DNA from: CAHJXF01 sp038240015
GTDB lineage: Bacteria > Pseudomonadota > Gammaproteobacteria > Burkholderiales > Burkholderiaceae_D
Direction: 5' to 3'
Assembly: GCA_038240015.1 (NCBI GenBank)
Contig: JBBSEF010000009.1
Span: 1 to 64,000 of the forward strand
DNA: 64,000 nt
The number at the start of each line of letters is the position of its first letter. The first letter of the stretch is position 1. The translations under genes and the position numbers were made by a program. The notes beneath the pieces were generated by a model. The model was not told the origin of the DNA. It ran no database searches and saw only the letters and a list, made by a program, of their open reading frames with translations. Of this stretch, positions 1 through 9,507 are shown piece by piece.

Positions 1-1985
1 ACGGAAGCGCGGTGTACTTCTCGACCGAGAAGGGCAATGCCGGCGCGCTCGCTGTCGATCAGATCAACGTCGCTACGAAAGCACGCACGCGTCTCGCGGC
101 GATCCCCGCGAAATCGATGGTGACGCCCAAGCTCTCGCCCAACGGGGACCGGATCGCGTATCAGACCCTGTCCGGACAGCTCGAGATCTGGACCATCGCC
201 ACGCGCACGCCGCAGGTCGTGATCGCGTCGGTCAGCACGCAGGTCGGCACGCCGTATTGGACTCCCGACGGCACGAAGATCGTGCTGGTCGATAACGAGC
301 GCATCAACAATCGCTTTCGCGAGGGCTACAACAAGCTGCGCGTGATCGATGTGGCGGCGAAGACCGCGGTCTTCTATCCGGTCGCCACGTTTCCAAAGCA
401 GATCTCGGACCGTGAAGAGGGCGCGGCCGCGTTGTCGCCAGACGGCAAGACGGTCGCGTTCATCATGGATTCGGTGCTCAACGTGATGCCTCTCAATGCG
501 GATGGTTCGCCGGCCGGCGCGCCACAGGCGATCACGACCGAGGTGGCCGATCTGCCGTCGTGGGCGGGCGACTCGAAGACGCTGCTCTACAAGTCGGCGA
601 CCAGGCTGCGCATGATTCAATCGGACGGCAGCAATGCGCGCGATGTTCCGGTGACGGTCAACTGGGTGCAGGCGATTCCGCAAGGCGTGACCATCGTTCG
701 TGCGGGTCAGCTCTTCGATGGCGTCAGCAGCACGCTGCGCAGCGACATGGACATCGTCATCACGGCCAACCGCATCACCGCGATTCGTCCGCACGATGTG
801 AACGCCGCTGCGAGCGCGAACAAGTATGTCGATGCGTCGTCGCTGACGGTGATGCCCGGTCTCTGGGATCCGCACATCCATCCGCTGACGCTCTATCAGG
901 GCGGCCAATACGGCCAGGTCGCGGCACTGCTGTTCTCGTACGGCATCACGTCGACGCAGTCGGTGGCCGGCGGCATGCACCAGAGCATCGAGATCCGTGA
1001 AGCGCTCGAGGCCGGCAACCTGCTCGGTCCGCGCCTGTTCACGAGTTCGCCGCTGTGGGAAGGCAATCGCCTGTTCTACAGTTTTGCGCGCACGCTGCGC
1101 ACGCCCGCAGTGGCCGATCTCGAACTCGCCAAGGCGAAGGCCCTGGACATCGACTATCTGAAGTCGTATGTGCGTGCGCCGATTCCGATCATGACGCGCA
1201 TCGCGCAGGCCGCGCTCGACATGGGCGTTCCTTCGGGCACCCACATGATCGCGCCCGGCGCTGCGACCGGCATCTGGGGCACGACGCACTTGTCGGCAAC
1301 GCAGCGGATGGGCTATGGATGGGCGAAGTCGGCGAACGGGGCGATCACCTATCAGGACGCCGCCGACGTGCACGGCAAGGCCGACTTCCACAGCGTCGAC
1401 ACCTTGTTCTCGTCGCTGGCGCTGGTCGGTCAGGATGCGGCTTTCGTGAGCGACGATCGCTTCCGCCTGCTGGTGCCGCCCAACTTCGTCGCGGGATTGC
1501 AGGGAACCCCGACGCCCACGCAAGCCACGCTCGACGGAGTTCTCAGGGACGCACAGCAGTCAGCAAAGGTGCAAACCGCGGGCGCTCTGCTCGCACTCGG
1601 GACCGACACGCCGCTGGTTGTGCCGGGCATCTCGTTGCATACCGGACTGCGCGCCGGCGGCATGACCTACTCGAACTTTCAGGCTCTGCAGAACGTGACG
1701 ATCAATGCCGCCCGCGTGAGCTTCGTCGACAAGGACCTCGGGTCGATCGAAGTCGGCAAGCTCGCGGACCTCACCATCGTTCGGGGCAATCCGCTGCAGG
1801 ATCTGAAGAACGCAGCGAACGTCGAGGTCGTCGTCAAGAATGGAAACGTCTACACGCTCGCGCAGATCCTCGCGCCGTTCCGAACGACGAGCGCACTCGC
1901 CGCGCGCAAGACCGCGTTGATCGCCTATGCGAAACGATGTTCGCGCAGTCCCGTGGAATGCGACCAGAGCACGCACGCGGATTGA
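1..1985 (+). CDS. TolB-like propeller / amidohydrolase fusion (5' truncated)
   Basis: The reading frame is open to the left edge, so the true start lies outside the window. The N-terminal third has repeated propeller-type strands of the TolB/WD40-like kind ('SPNGDRIAY', 'TPDGTKIVLVD', 'SPDGKTVAFI'). The C-terminal part is a metal-dependent amidohydrolase. Its HxH metal motif is in 'DPHIHPL', a later 'LGTDTPLVVPG' carries the active-site Asp region, and the family's closing segment reads 'GKLADLTIVRGNPL'. Such fusions are usually exported hydrolases acting on peptides or cyclic amides; substrate unknown. It stands alone, followed by a minus-strand block. The domain call is firm, the substrate is not. 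Confidence 0.85.
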   Translation, partial: GSAVYFSTEKGNAGALAVDQINVATKARTRLAAIPAKSMVTPKLSPNGDRIAYQTLSGQLEIWTIATRTPQVVIASVSTQVGTPYWTPDGTKIVLVDNERINNRFREGYNKLRVIDVAAKTAVFYPVATFPKQISDREEGAAALSPDGKTVAFIMDSVLNVMPLNADGSPAGAPQAITTEVADLPSWAGDSKTLLYKSATRLRMIQSDGSNARDVPVTVNWVQAIPQGVTIVRAGQLFDGVSSTLRSDMDIVITANRITAIRPHDVNAAASANKYVDASSLTVMPGLWDPHIHPLTLYQGGQYGQVAALLFSYGITSTQSVAGGMHQSIEIREALEAGNLLGPRLFTSSPLWEGNRLFYSFARTLRTPAVADLELAKAKALDIDYLKSYVRAPIPIMTRIAQAALDMGVPSGTHMIAPGAATGIWGTTHLSATQRMGYGWAKSANGAITYQDAADVHGKADFHSVDTLFSSLALVGQDAAFVSDDRFRLLVPPNFVAGLQGTPTPTQATLDGVLRDAQQSAKVQTAGALLALGTDTPLVVPGISLHTGLRAGGMTYSNFQALQNVTINAARVSFVDKDLGSIEVGKLADLTIVRGNPLQDLKNAANVEVVVKNGNVYTLAQILAPFRTTSALAARKTALIAYAKRCSRSPVECDQSTHAD

Positions 1986-2053
1986 GTCGGCGCGCTCATC
2001 GCGCGCTCATCGTTGTCGCGCTTGCGCATTGGCCTCGACGGCCGATGCGCAAT

Positions 2054-2320
2054 TCACTCTGCGGACGGCACACCCGACTCGAACATGCGTATCCGCGCTT
2101 CGGTTGCCGGATGCGTGGAGAGATATTCCGGAATCTCCACCTGCTTGCCGGCGCCGCCGTCGACCAGCGTGTTGCCGTAGAAGTAGCGTAGGCGACGGAC
2201 TTTCGCCCACGGCGAATAGATGCCGATCGTCACCAGCGTCAAAGCCAGATTGACGATCCAGATCTTGAAGTACTCGGAGCCGGTGAAGCGGAGCGATCGT
2301 GCATCGCTGGATGGGGTCAT
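2054..2320 (-). pseudogene. collapsed DUF898 (YjgN) - M48 peptidase remnant
   Basis: An 88-residue frame with two recognisable ends and no middle. Residues ~10-52 look like the DUF898/YjgN membrane family ('FTGSEYFKIWIVNLAL', 'GIYSPWAKVRRLRYFYGNT'). From about residue 62 it reads 'PEYLSTHPATEARIRMF', the signature C-terminus of M48 metallopeptidases (BepA/HtpX type). DUF898 and M48 genes are often neighbours in Burkholderiales, so the simplest reading is an in-frame deletion that fused the start of one gene to the end of the next, losing the HExxH site. It lies 15 bp behind recQ on the same strand and may still be translated. Confidence 0.6.
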
Positions 2321-2335
2321 GTCGGGGAGTCTGGT

Positions 2336-4243
<1,908 letters not shown>

Positions 4244-4379
4244 CGTGGATGCTTCCGGCGGCGCGTCGATCAATGAACAAGTCATGGGGTCGGGAGACAA
4301 GGATCGCGACGATCGAGAGATCGTTGCAGCGTATTCGATGCCATGCATTCGATGCCGCAGCGCCGCCCGCGTCAATCGA

Positions 4380-5216
4380 TCAGTCGGCCCATACCACCAT
4401 GCCGGTGTACGCGGAGATCAACACCACGATGCCGAACGCGATGCGATACCACGCGAACGCGGTGAAGTCGTGCGTGCTGATGTAGCGCAACAGCCAGCGC
4501 ACGCAGAAGAATGCCGCGATAAAGGACACGACCAAACCGACCGCGAACAGCGGCACGTCGGCCGCGACCAGATGATCGCGTTCCTTGTAGATCGAGTAGA
4601 GCGTGGCCGCGAACAAGGTCGGGATCGCGAGGAAGAAAGAGAACTCGGTCGCCGCGCGCCGCGACAGTCCGAACAGCATGCCGCCGATGATGGTCGCGCC
4701 CGAGCGCGACGTGCCGGGGATCAGGCCGAAGGCTTGCGCACAACCGACCTTGAGCGCATCGACCCAGGTCATGTCTTCGATGGAATCGATGCGCGGCGGC
4801 CGCGCGGCGCCGCTCTTGATGCGGCGCTCCACCCACAGGATGACGAACGCGCCGACGATGAAGGCAAGCGCCACCGGAATCGGCGCGAACAGCACCGCCT
4901 TGATCTTCTTGATGAAGAGGAGGCCTAGGATCGCCGCGGGCAGAAACGCGATGAAGAGATTGATCACGAAGCGCCGCGCTTTCGGGTCGCTGCCCAGTCC
5001 GGCGACGACGCTGGCGATCTTGGCGCGAAATTCCCAGCAGACTGCGAGGATGGCGCCGGCCTGGATGATGATCGCGAAGGCCTTGGCCTTCTCGCCAGTG
5101 AAGTCGAGCAGGCTCTCCGCGAGGATCAGGTGACCGGTACTGGAGATCGGAAGAAATTCGGTGAGGCCTTCGACGATGCCGAGGATGACGGCCTTGACGA
5201 GCAGAAGGAGATCCAT
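4380..5216 (-). CDS. uppP: undecaprenyl-diphosphatase UppP (BacA)
   Basis: Integral membrane phosphatase that recycles undecaprenyl pyrophosphate to the monophosphate for peptidoglycan and O-antigen synthesis; it also gives bacitracin resistance. 278 aa is the usual family size. Both family motifs are present: 'EGLTEFLPISSTGH' (residues ~16-29) with the catalytic Glu/Ser/His, and 'PGTSRSG' (~167-173). Several hydrophobic helices span the rest. It is followed downstream by recQ on the same strand after a gap of about 137 bp. Start at MDLLLLVKAV is typical of UppP. Confidence 0.95.
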   Translation of the reverse strand: MDLLLLVKAVILGIVEGLTEFLPISSTGHLILAESLLDFTGEKAKAFAIIIQAGAILAVCWEFRAKIASVVAGLGSDPKARRFVINLFIAFLPAAILGLLFIKKIKAVLFAPIPVALAFIVGAFVILWVERRIKSGAARPPRIDSIEDMTWVDALKVGCAQAFGLIPGTSRSGATIIGGMLFGLSRRAATEFSFFLAIPTLFAATLYSIYKERDHLVAADVPLFAVGLVVSFIAAFFCVRWLLRYISTHDFTAFAWYRIAFGIVVLISAYTGMVVWAD

Positions 5217-5266
5217 GCGCGGGTTTCAGAAAAGGAAGAAACGACGGAACGCGCGAGGATACCGGA

Positions 5267-5375
5267 ACCCATCCCCGCCCCAGCCCTCCCCCCTTCGACA
5301 AGCTCAGGGCAGGCTCTTGAAGGGGAGGGAGCGCAATCCTCCCTCTTCAAGGGGGAGGATGGGAGTGGGATGGGT
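5267..5375. repeat. long imperfect inverted repeat between uppP and the anti-sigma gene
   Basis: The left arm begins ACCCATCC (5267-5274) and runs into a pyrimidine-rich stretch; the right arm ends GGATGGGT (5368-5375) behind GGGGGAGGATGGGAGTG. Between them is CTTCGACAAGCTCAGGGC, a short motif that recurs in intergenic repeats of many high-GC genomes. The right arm covers the stop codon and last eight codons of the anti-sigma gene. It looks like a REP/MITE-type intergenic element. Confidence 0.6.
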
Positions 5376-6015
5376 TGCGGGAATGACGGAATGCAGAGAG
5401 GCATCCACCCGCGATCACGATCACGGCCGCCGCACCGACGTTCCACAGCAGGATCATCAGCGTCGCGTTCAGGTCGTGGATCAGCGCCATCGTCGATGCG
5501 CTGATGGCCGCGACCGCGAGGCTCGCGGTGACGGTCGCGGCCGTCGGCCTGAGCAACGAGCCCTTCTTCAACATCGCCGCCAGCGCAAGCGTCAAGGGGA
5601 GGCTCGTCAACATCAGCGTTGCGAAACATCGCGCGGTGTCGCCCGCATGCACGCCATCGGGCCCGATCTCGACCCAATGGGTCAGGCATCCGTAGCCGAT
5701 CGTCGAAAGCCACACGACCAGCGCGGGCGCCGGCGCGAAGGCCCAGCCGCGCGAGCGATCGGGCACGTTGAGCATGAACGCGGCCACGACCGCGAGGATG
5801 CCGGTCGACAACGAGGCCGCGAGGCCCACGAAGTACAGCGGATCGCCCGCTCGCTCCGCGAAGTCGGGTCGGATCCCGTGGCCCATCGCGAGCAGCACGA
5901 GCACGAAGGCCGCGAACGCGAGCCACAGCAATGCGCGCTCGAGTGGCGGGCGAAGAGGCTGCACTCGCGGCGCGTTCGCGACCAGCAAGTCGATCAGGGC
6001 CGGCGTTTCGATCAC
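5347..6015 (-). CDS. NrsF-like anti-sigma factor (DUF1109)
   Basis: 222-aa inner-membrane protein with about six hydrophobic segments, matching DUF1109. In Caulobacter the family member NrsF holds SigF inactive until heavy metals or oxidants are sensed through conserved cysteines. Cysteines visible here are C110, C130 and C205. The family's late motif is present as 'ALIHDLNATLMILLWNVGA'. Its start overlaps the sigma gene stop by 4 nt (ATGA), the classical sigma/anti-sigma coupling. The last residues ('RNPSHSHPPP') come from a repeat arm and are not family sequence. Regulatory role is inferred from family and position. Confidence 0.85.
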   Translation of the reverse strand: MIETPALIDLLVANAPRVQPLRPPLERALLWLAFAAFVLVLLAMGHGIRPDFAERAGDPLYFVGLAASLSTGILAVVAAFMLNVPDRSRGWAFAPAPALVVWLSTIGYGCLTHWVEIGPDGVHAGDTARCFATLMLTSLPLTLALAAMLKKGSLLRPTAATVTASLAVAAISASTMALIHDLNATLMILLWNVGAAAVIVIAGGCLSAFRHSRNPSHSHPPP

Positions 6016-6677
6016 GGCTCGAACCTTTGTCCCATGAGAATCTTCCGCAAATTTTTCAGCGCACGGTGGGTAGCGACCTTCAGACCCGCGACCGACATGC
6101 CGCTCACGAGCGACGCTTCCTTCAACGACATCTCGCGCAGTTTCAGAAGCTCGATCGCTTCGCGCTGCGCTCGCGGCAAGCGGTCGACCGCAGCTCGCAG
6201 CGCGCGCGCATCCGATGCCGCCTCATGGAAGTTCGTCAGAGGGGCCGCAAAGGTTTCATGCTCTTCGCTCCATTCGCATTCTCGATACGCGGCGCGCCGC
6301 TGAATACGAAGGCGGTCGATCATGCGGCGATTCGCGATGGCGACCAGCCAGGGGCCGAAGGGACGGCTGGCATCATAGGTATGCCGTATCGCATGCACGG
6401 TCAAAAGCACGTCCTGCACACTGTCTTCGACATCCCTGGCATCGCGATGGCGCCTGGCGGCGAGCGAGCGCAGATAGGGCGTGATGTCTTCGAGCAGTTG
6501 CCGGTACGCCCCGCGCTCGCCACGCTGAGCGCGCGCCATCATCAGCGACCAGTCGAGTCCGCGCGGCGTCGCGGCCGCGACGTCCTGCGGTTCGGTGTCC
6601 GCATTCGCATCGTCGCCATTCGCGCGCTTCGATACGAGGCTGAGCAAAACGGAGCGATTGCGGGGGATGGGAGGCAT
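6012..6677 (-). CDS. ECF RNA polymerase sigma factor (SigF-like)
   Basis: 221-aa group IV sigma-70 factor. A ~45-residue extension precedes sigma region 2 ('DVEDSVQDVLLTVHAI', 'PFGPWLVAIANRRMIDRLR'). Region 4 follows at ~155-215 ('LPRAQREAIELLKLREMS', 'HRALKNLRKIL'). It is cotranscribed with the DUF1109 anti-sigma and divergent from the bufferin operon, an arrangement I know from the Caulobacter SigF/NrsF regulon. The target promoter is probably the GTAACC-N16-CGAA site at 6816-6841. No equivalent site is seen upstream of this gene, so it may not be autoregulated by that motif. Confidence 0.9.
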   Translation of the reverse strand: MPPIPRNRSVLLSLVSKRANGDDANADTEPQDVAAATPRGLDWSLMMARAQRGERGAYRQLLEDITPYLRSLAARRHRDARDVEDSVQDVLLTVHAIRHTYDASRPFGPWLVAIANRRMIDRLRIQRRAAYRECEWSEEHETFAAPLTNFHEAASDARALRAAVDRLPRAQREAIELLKLREMSLKEASLVSGMSVAGLKVATHRALKNLRKILMGQRFEP

Positions 6678-6815
6678 TCGGGAGAGCGTGTAATGATTGA
6701 CCGAAACGGTCGACTCAAACGGGTTCGCGCTTTGTCGCCGCGCGCATCATCGCGTCGCGCATCAAACGATACATCGACTGAGGATCGAACAATCACGAAT
6801 TTTAAGCGACCCTGC

Positions 6816-6841
6816 GTAACCCTTGGTCGAGCTGGACCGAA
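6816..6841 (+). promoter_or_regulatory. SigF-type ECF promoter of the buf operon
   Basis: GTAACC at 6816-6821, exactly 16 nt, then CGAA at 6838-6841. This equals the motif I recall for Caulobacter SigF promoters. It points to bufA, whose start is 70 nt further on. It lies in the 234-bp gap between the divergent sigma gene and bufA. Confidence 0.75.
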
Positions 6842-6911
6842 CTTAGCTCTGCAAGCTCGAATCAAGAGCACGCGTATCCGTACTTCATTGATTGACCCAA
6901 GGAGAAACTCG

Positions 6912-7196
6912 ATGGACAAGAACCTGATCGTTCGTACCGCCTTCGCATCGTTGATTGCACTGTCGTCGATAAGCGTGGCGCAAGCCGCAGACAACGAAAA
7001 ATGTTTCGGCGTCGCCAAGGCTGGCCACAACGATTGCGCGAGCGCCAGTGGATCGCACTCGTGCGCGGGCGAGGCCAAGGTGGACAACGCTGCCGGCGAC
7101 TGGAAGTCGGTTGCCAAGGGCACCTGCGAAAAAATGGGCGGCAAGCTCAGCGCGGCGAAAGACGAGAAGGTCACGAAGGAAGTGAAGAAAGGCTGA
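6912..7196 (+). CDS. bufA: bufferin precursor peptide (DUF2282)
   Basis: 94-aa exported precursor of the bufferin family: RiPP-type, copper-binding peptides modified on cysteine by a DUF692 enzyme. Residues 1-26 form a Sec signal peptide ending 'SVAQAA'. The mature part holds the four conserved cysteines, C31 ('NEKCFGVAKAGHNDC'), C42, C51 and C72 ('KGTCEKMGG'). In characterised members the two middle ones become thiooxazoles. The tail is lysine-rich. A strong AAGGAG lies 7 nt before the ATG. Transcription probably starts from the ECF promoter at 6816. A hairpin separates it from bufB. Function in metal buffering is known for the family and inferred here. Confidence 0.88.
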   Translation: MDKNLIVRTAFASLIALSSISVAQAADNEKCFGVAKAGHNDCASASGSHSCAGEAKVDNAAGDWKSVAKGTCEKMGGKLSAAKDEKVTKEVKKG

Positions 7197-7213
7197 TCGG
7201 CCATCACGATCAT

Positions 7214-7250
7214 GTGAGCCGATGCGACGCGATGCGTGTCATCGGCTCAC
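7214..7250 (+). other. intergenic stem-loop between bufA and bufB
   Basis: GTGAGCCGATG (7214-7224) pairs perfectly with CATCGGCTCAC (7240-7250), 11 bp. Inside, ACGC/GCGT can pair after a 2x2 mismatch. No T-tract follows, so it is not a classical terminator. It ends 13 nt before the bufB start codon and may stabilise bufA mRNA or lower bufB expression relative to the precursor. Confidence 0.7.
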
Positions 7251-7263
7251 GACACCCATTCCA

Positions 7264-8127
7264 ATGGACACGCACGCGGTCGGCATCGGGCTGCGCCAGC
7301 CTCACTATCGCGCCTTGCTGCACGAAGATCGCTCCGCCGGGTCGGACGACACCAATGCTCCGCCCGATTTCGTTGAAGTCCATAGCGAAAATTTTTTCGC
7401 CGACGGCGGGATTGCATTGCAGGTTCTCGAACGCGCGCGTGCGCGCTATGCGCTCAGCCTGCACGGGGTGGGCTTGTCGATCGGATCTGCCGATGCCGAC
7501 AGCGACGACGCGGCCGAGCTGCACCTGAAGAAACTCGCGCGGCTGGTCGCACGCATCGAACCCGAACTCGTCTCCGAACACCTGTGCTGGGGCGCGATTG
7601 CCGGCACGCACTTCAACGATCTCCTGCCGGTACCGTACACGAGCGAGGCGCTGACTCGCATCGCGTCGCGCGTCTCGCGCGTGCAGGACGTCTTGAAGCG
7701 CCGCATTCTGGTCGAGAACGTCTCGGCCTACCTCGCCTTCAACGACAGTACGATGAGCGAGATCGCGTTTCTCGCTGCGCTGTCCGAGCAGACCGGCTGC
7801 GGCATATTGCTCGACATCAACAACCTCTACGTGAACGCGATCAACTTCGGCTTCGACGCGGCGGCGTGTCTCGATGAATTGCCGTCGGACGCGATCGGCG
7901 AAATTCATCTGGCCGGCCATCTCGTGACCGACGACTGCCTGATCGACGATCACGGCTCGCGCGTCGCGCCCGCGGTGTGGTCGCTGTATCGCGACGCATG
8001 CGCACGCTTCGGCGCGAAGCCCACGCTGATCGAATGGGATACCGACGTGCCCGAACTCGACGTGCTGCTCGACGAAGCTGCGCGGGCCCGCAATAATCGA
8101 AGCGAAGCGATGGTCGCGCATGCCTGA
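7264..8127 (+). CDS. bufB: MNIO-type bufferin maturase (DUF692)
   Basis: 287-aa TIM-barrel enzyme of the DUF692 family (multinuclear non-heme iron oxygenase), which oxidatively converts cysteines of the precursor. Conserved blocks are 'GIGLRQPHY' (start), 'FVEVHSENFF', 'LHGVGLSIGS', 'SEHLCWG', 'ENVSAYL', 'LLDINNLYVNA', 'EIHLAGH', 'DDHGSRV' and 'EWDTDVP'; they hold the His/Asp/Glu/Asn iron ligands. I chose ATG 7264 because the family begins just before 'GIGLR'; an upstream start would run into the hairpin. No clear ribosome-binding site is visible. It overlaps bufC by 8 nt. Confidence 0.9.
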   Translation: MDTHAVGIGLRQPHYRALLHEDRSAGSDDTNAPPDFVEVHSENFFADGGIALQVLERARARYALSLHGVGLSIGSADADSDDAAELHLKKLARLVARIEPELVSEHLCWGAIAGTHFNDLLPVPYTSEALTRIASRVSRVQDVLKRRILVENVSAYLAFNDSTMSEIAFLAALSEQTGCGILLDINNLYVNAINFGFDAAACLDELPSDAIGEIHLAGHLVTDDCLIDDHGSRVAPAVWSLYRDACARFGAKPTLIEWDTDVPELDVLLDEAARARNNRSEAMVAHA

Positions 8128-9016
8128 TCTCGCCGTTCAACAGCGTGGGTTTGCGCGCGCGTTGCGGCATATGGCCAACCCGGGGGCCAATCAGGTTGCC
8201 AACCGGGAAATCGACGCGAGCGGCAGCGACGGCGATGTGATCGCGCATCTGTTCACCACCGATGCGGCGACCTCGGCGCGACGGATCGCGATCTATCGCG
8301 GCAACTCGATCGCCTCGGCCACCAAGGCGCTCACGGGTTCCTACCCGGTGATACGCGAAGTCGTCGGCGAAGAATTTTTCGATGAGCTGGCGCGCGCCTA
8401 TTGGATGTCGACGCCATCGCAGAGCGGTGATCTCGGCGACTACGGCGCATCCTTCGACGACTTTCTCGCGGGCTTCGAACACGTGCGCGAACTGCCCTAT
8501 CTCGCCGATCTCGCGCGACTCGAATGGGCGGTGCATCGCGCCGAATGCGCCGCCGACGCGCCGCCGTTCGACGCGAGCACGCTCGCGGACGTTCCGGAAG
8601 ATCGGCAGTCGGCGCTGATCTTCACGCTCGTTCCGGGAACCGCGATCGTCGCGTCGAATGATCCGATCGCGCGCATCTGGACGCTGCATCGGGGCGAATC
8701 GTCGCGATCATCCGACAGGACCGAGCGGGAACATTTCGACATCGACTGGACCATCGGCGAGACCGCGCTCGTCGCACGCGCGGGCTTCGCGGTCCGCGTG
8801 GTTGCGCTCGATGCCGGCAACGCGGCATCCCTCCACGCGGTGCAAGACGGTGCGACGCTGGTCGATGCGCTTGCCGCAGGCGTCGCGGCCGCGGAGCTTG
8901 CGCATGTACCGTTCGATGCCGCCGCTGCTTCCGCGAGCTGGCTCACCGATGGGCTGCTCGCGGGATTCAGGTTTCTCGATGTGCCCACAGAGAACGCCGA
9001 TGTCGACCACCCTTGA
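8120..9016 (+). CDS. bufC: bufferin maturase partner (DUF2063, BufC)
   Basis: 298-aa protein of the DUF2063 family, the partner that recognises the precursor for the DUF692 enzyme. The N-terminal DNA-binding-like DUF2063 domain shows 'RIAIYRGNSIASATKALTGS', 'YPVIREVVGEEFFDELARAY' and 'LAGFEHVRELPYLADLARLE'. The C-terminal ~150 residues form the family's second domain. It overlaps bufB by 8 nt and the next gene by 17 nt, so the operon is translationally coupled. Confidence 0.85.
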   Translation: MPDLAVQQRGFARALRHMANPGANQVANREIDASGSDGDVIAHLFTTDAATSARRIAIYRGNSIASATKALTGSYPVIREVVGEEFFDELARAYWMSTPSQSGDLGDYGASFDDFLAGFEHVRELPYLADLARLEWAVHRAECAADAPPFDASTLADVPEDRQSALIFTLVPGTAIVASNDPIARIWTLHRGESSRSSDRTEREHFDIDWTIGETALVARAGFAVRVVALDAGNAASLHAVQDGATLVDALAAGVAAAELAHVPFDAAAASASWLTDGLLAGFRFLDVPTENADVDHP

Positions 9017-9455
9017 GCGCGCGGCGCCAGGCGCGCGCTGGATCGATCGCCTGCAACCGCTTGCGCTGCTCGCGCTGCGCCTCTACGTGGGCCAGGTGTT
9101 TTTCAGATCGGGATGGTTGAAGATTTCCGACTGGAGCTCGACCCTGTTCCTGTTTGCAGACGAGTACCACGTCCCGCTTCTTTCCCCGGGCCTCGCCGCG
9201 GTGATGGGCACCGCAGGCGAACTCGTCTTCTCGACGCTGCTGGTGCTCGGCTTGTTCGGACGCATCGGCGCCGCGGGTCTTTTCTTCGTCAATCTGATGG
9301 CAGTGATTTCGTATCCGCAATTGCGCGAGTTGGAATGTCCGGCTGCGATCAACTCTCACTGGTACTGGGGGAGCATGATCGCGTTGCTGTTTGTTTTCGG
9401 ACCGGGGCGGCTGGCTATCGATGCGTGGTTGATGCAAAGGCAGCGAGCGGCTTAG
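9000..9455 (+). CDS. DoxX family membrane protein
   Basis: 151-aa protein with four predicted membrane helices and DoxX signatures 'LRLYVGQVFFRSGWLKI' near residue 27 and 'GTAGELVFSTLLVLGLFGR' near 70. DoxX proteins are regular members of buf operons. They may supply a membrane redox function, but their biochemistry is unsettled. The start ATG at 9000 lies inside bufC (17-nt overlap). Last gene of the buf operon; the next gene faces it. Confidence 0.85.
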   Translation: MSTTLERAAPGARWIDRLQPLALLALRLYVGQVFFRSGWLKISDWSSTLFLFADEYHVPLLSPGLAAVMGTAGELVFSTLLVLGLFGRIGAAGLFFVNLMAVISYPQLRELECPAAINSHWYWGSMIALLFVFGPGRLAIDAWLMQRQRAA

Positions 9456-9507
9456 GGTTTGACGTCACTAGGCCCCCGCCCTCGCGGAGACGACAGCGAG
9501 CGACTGC

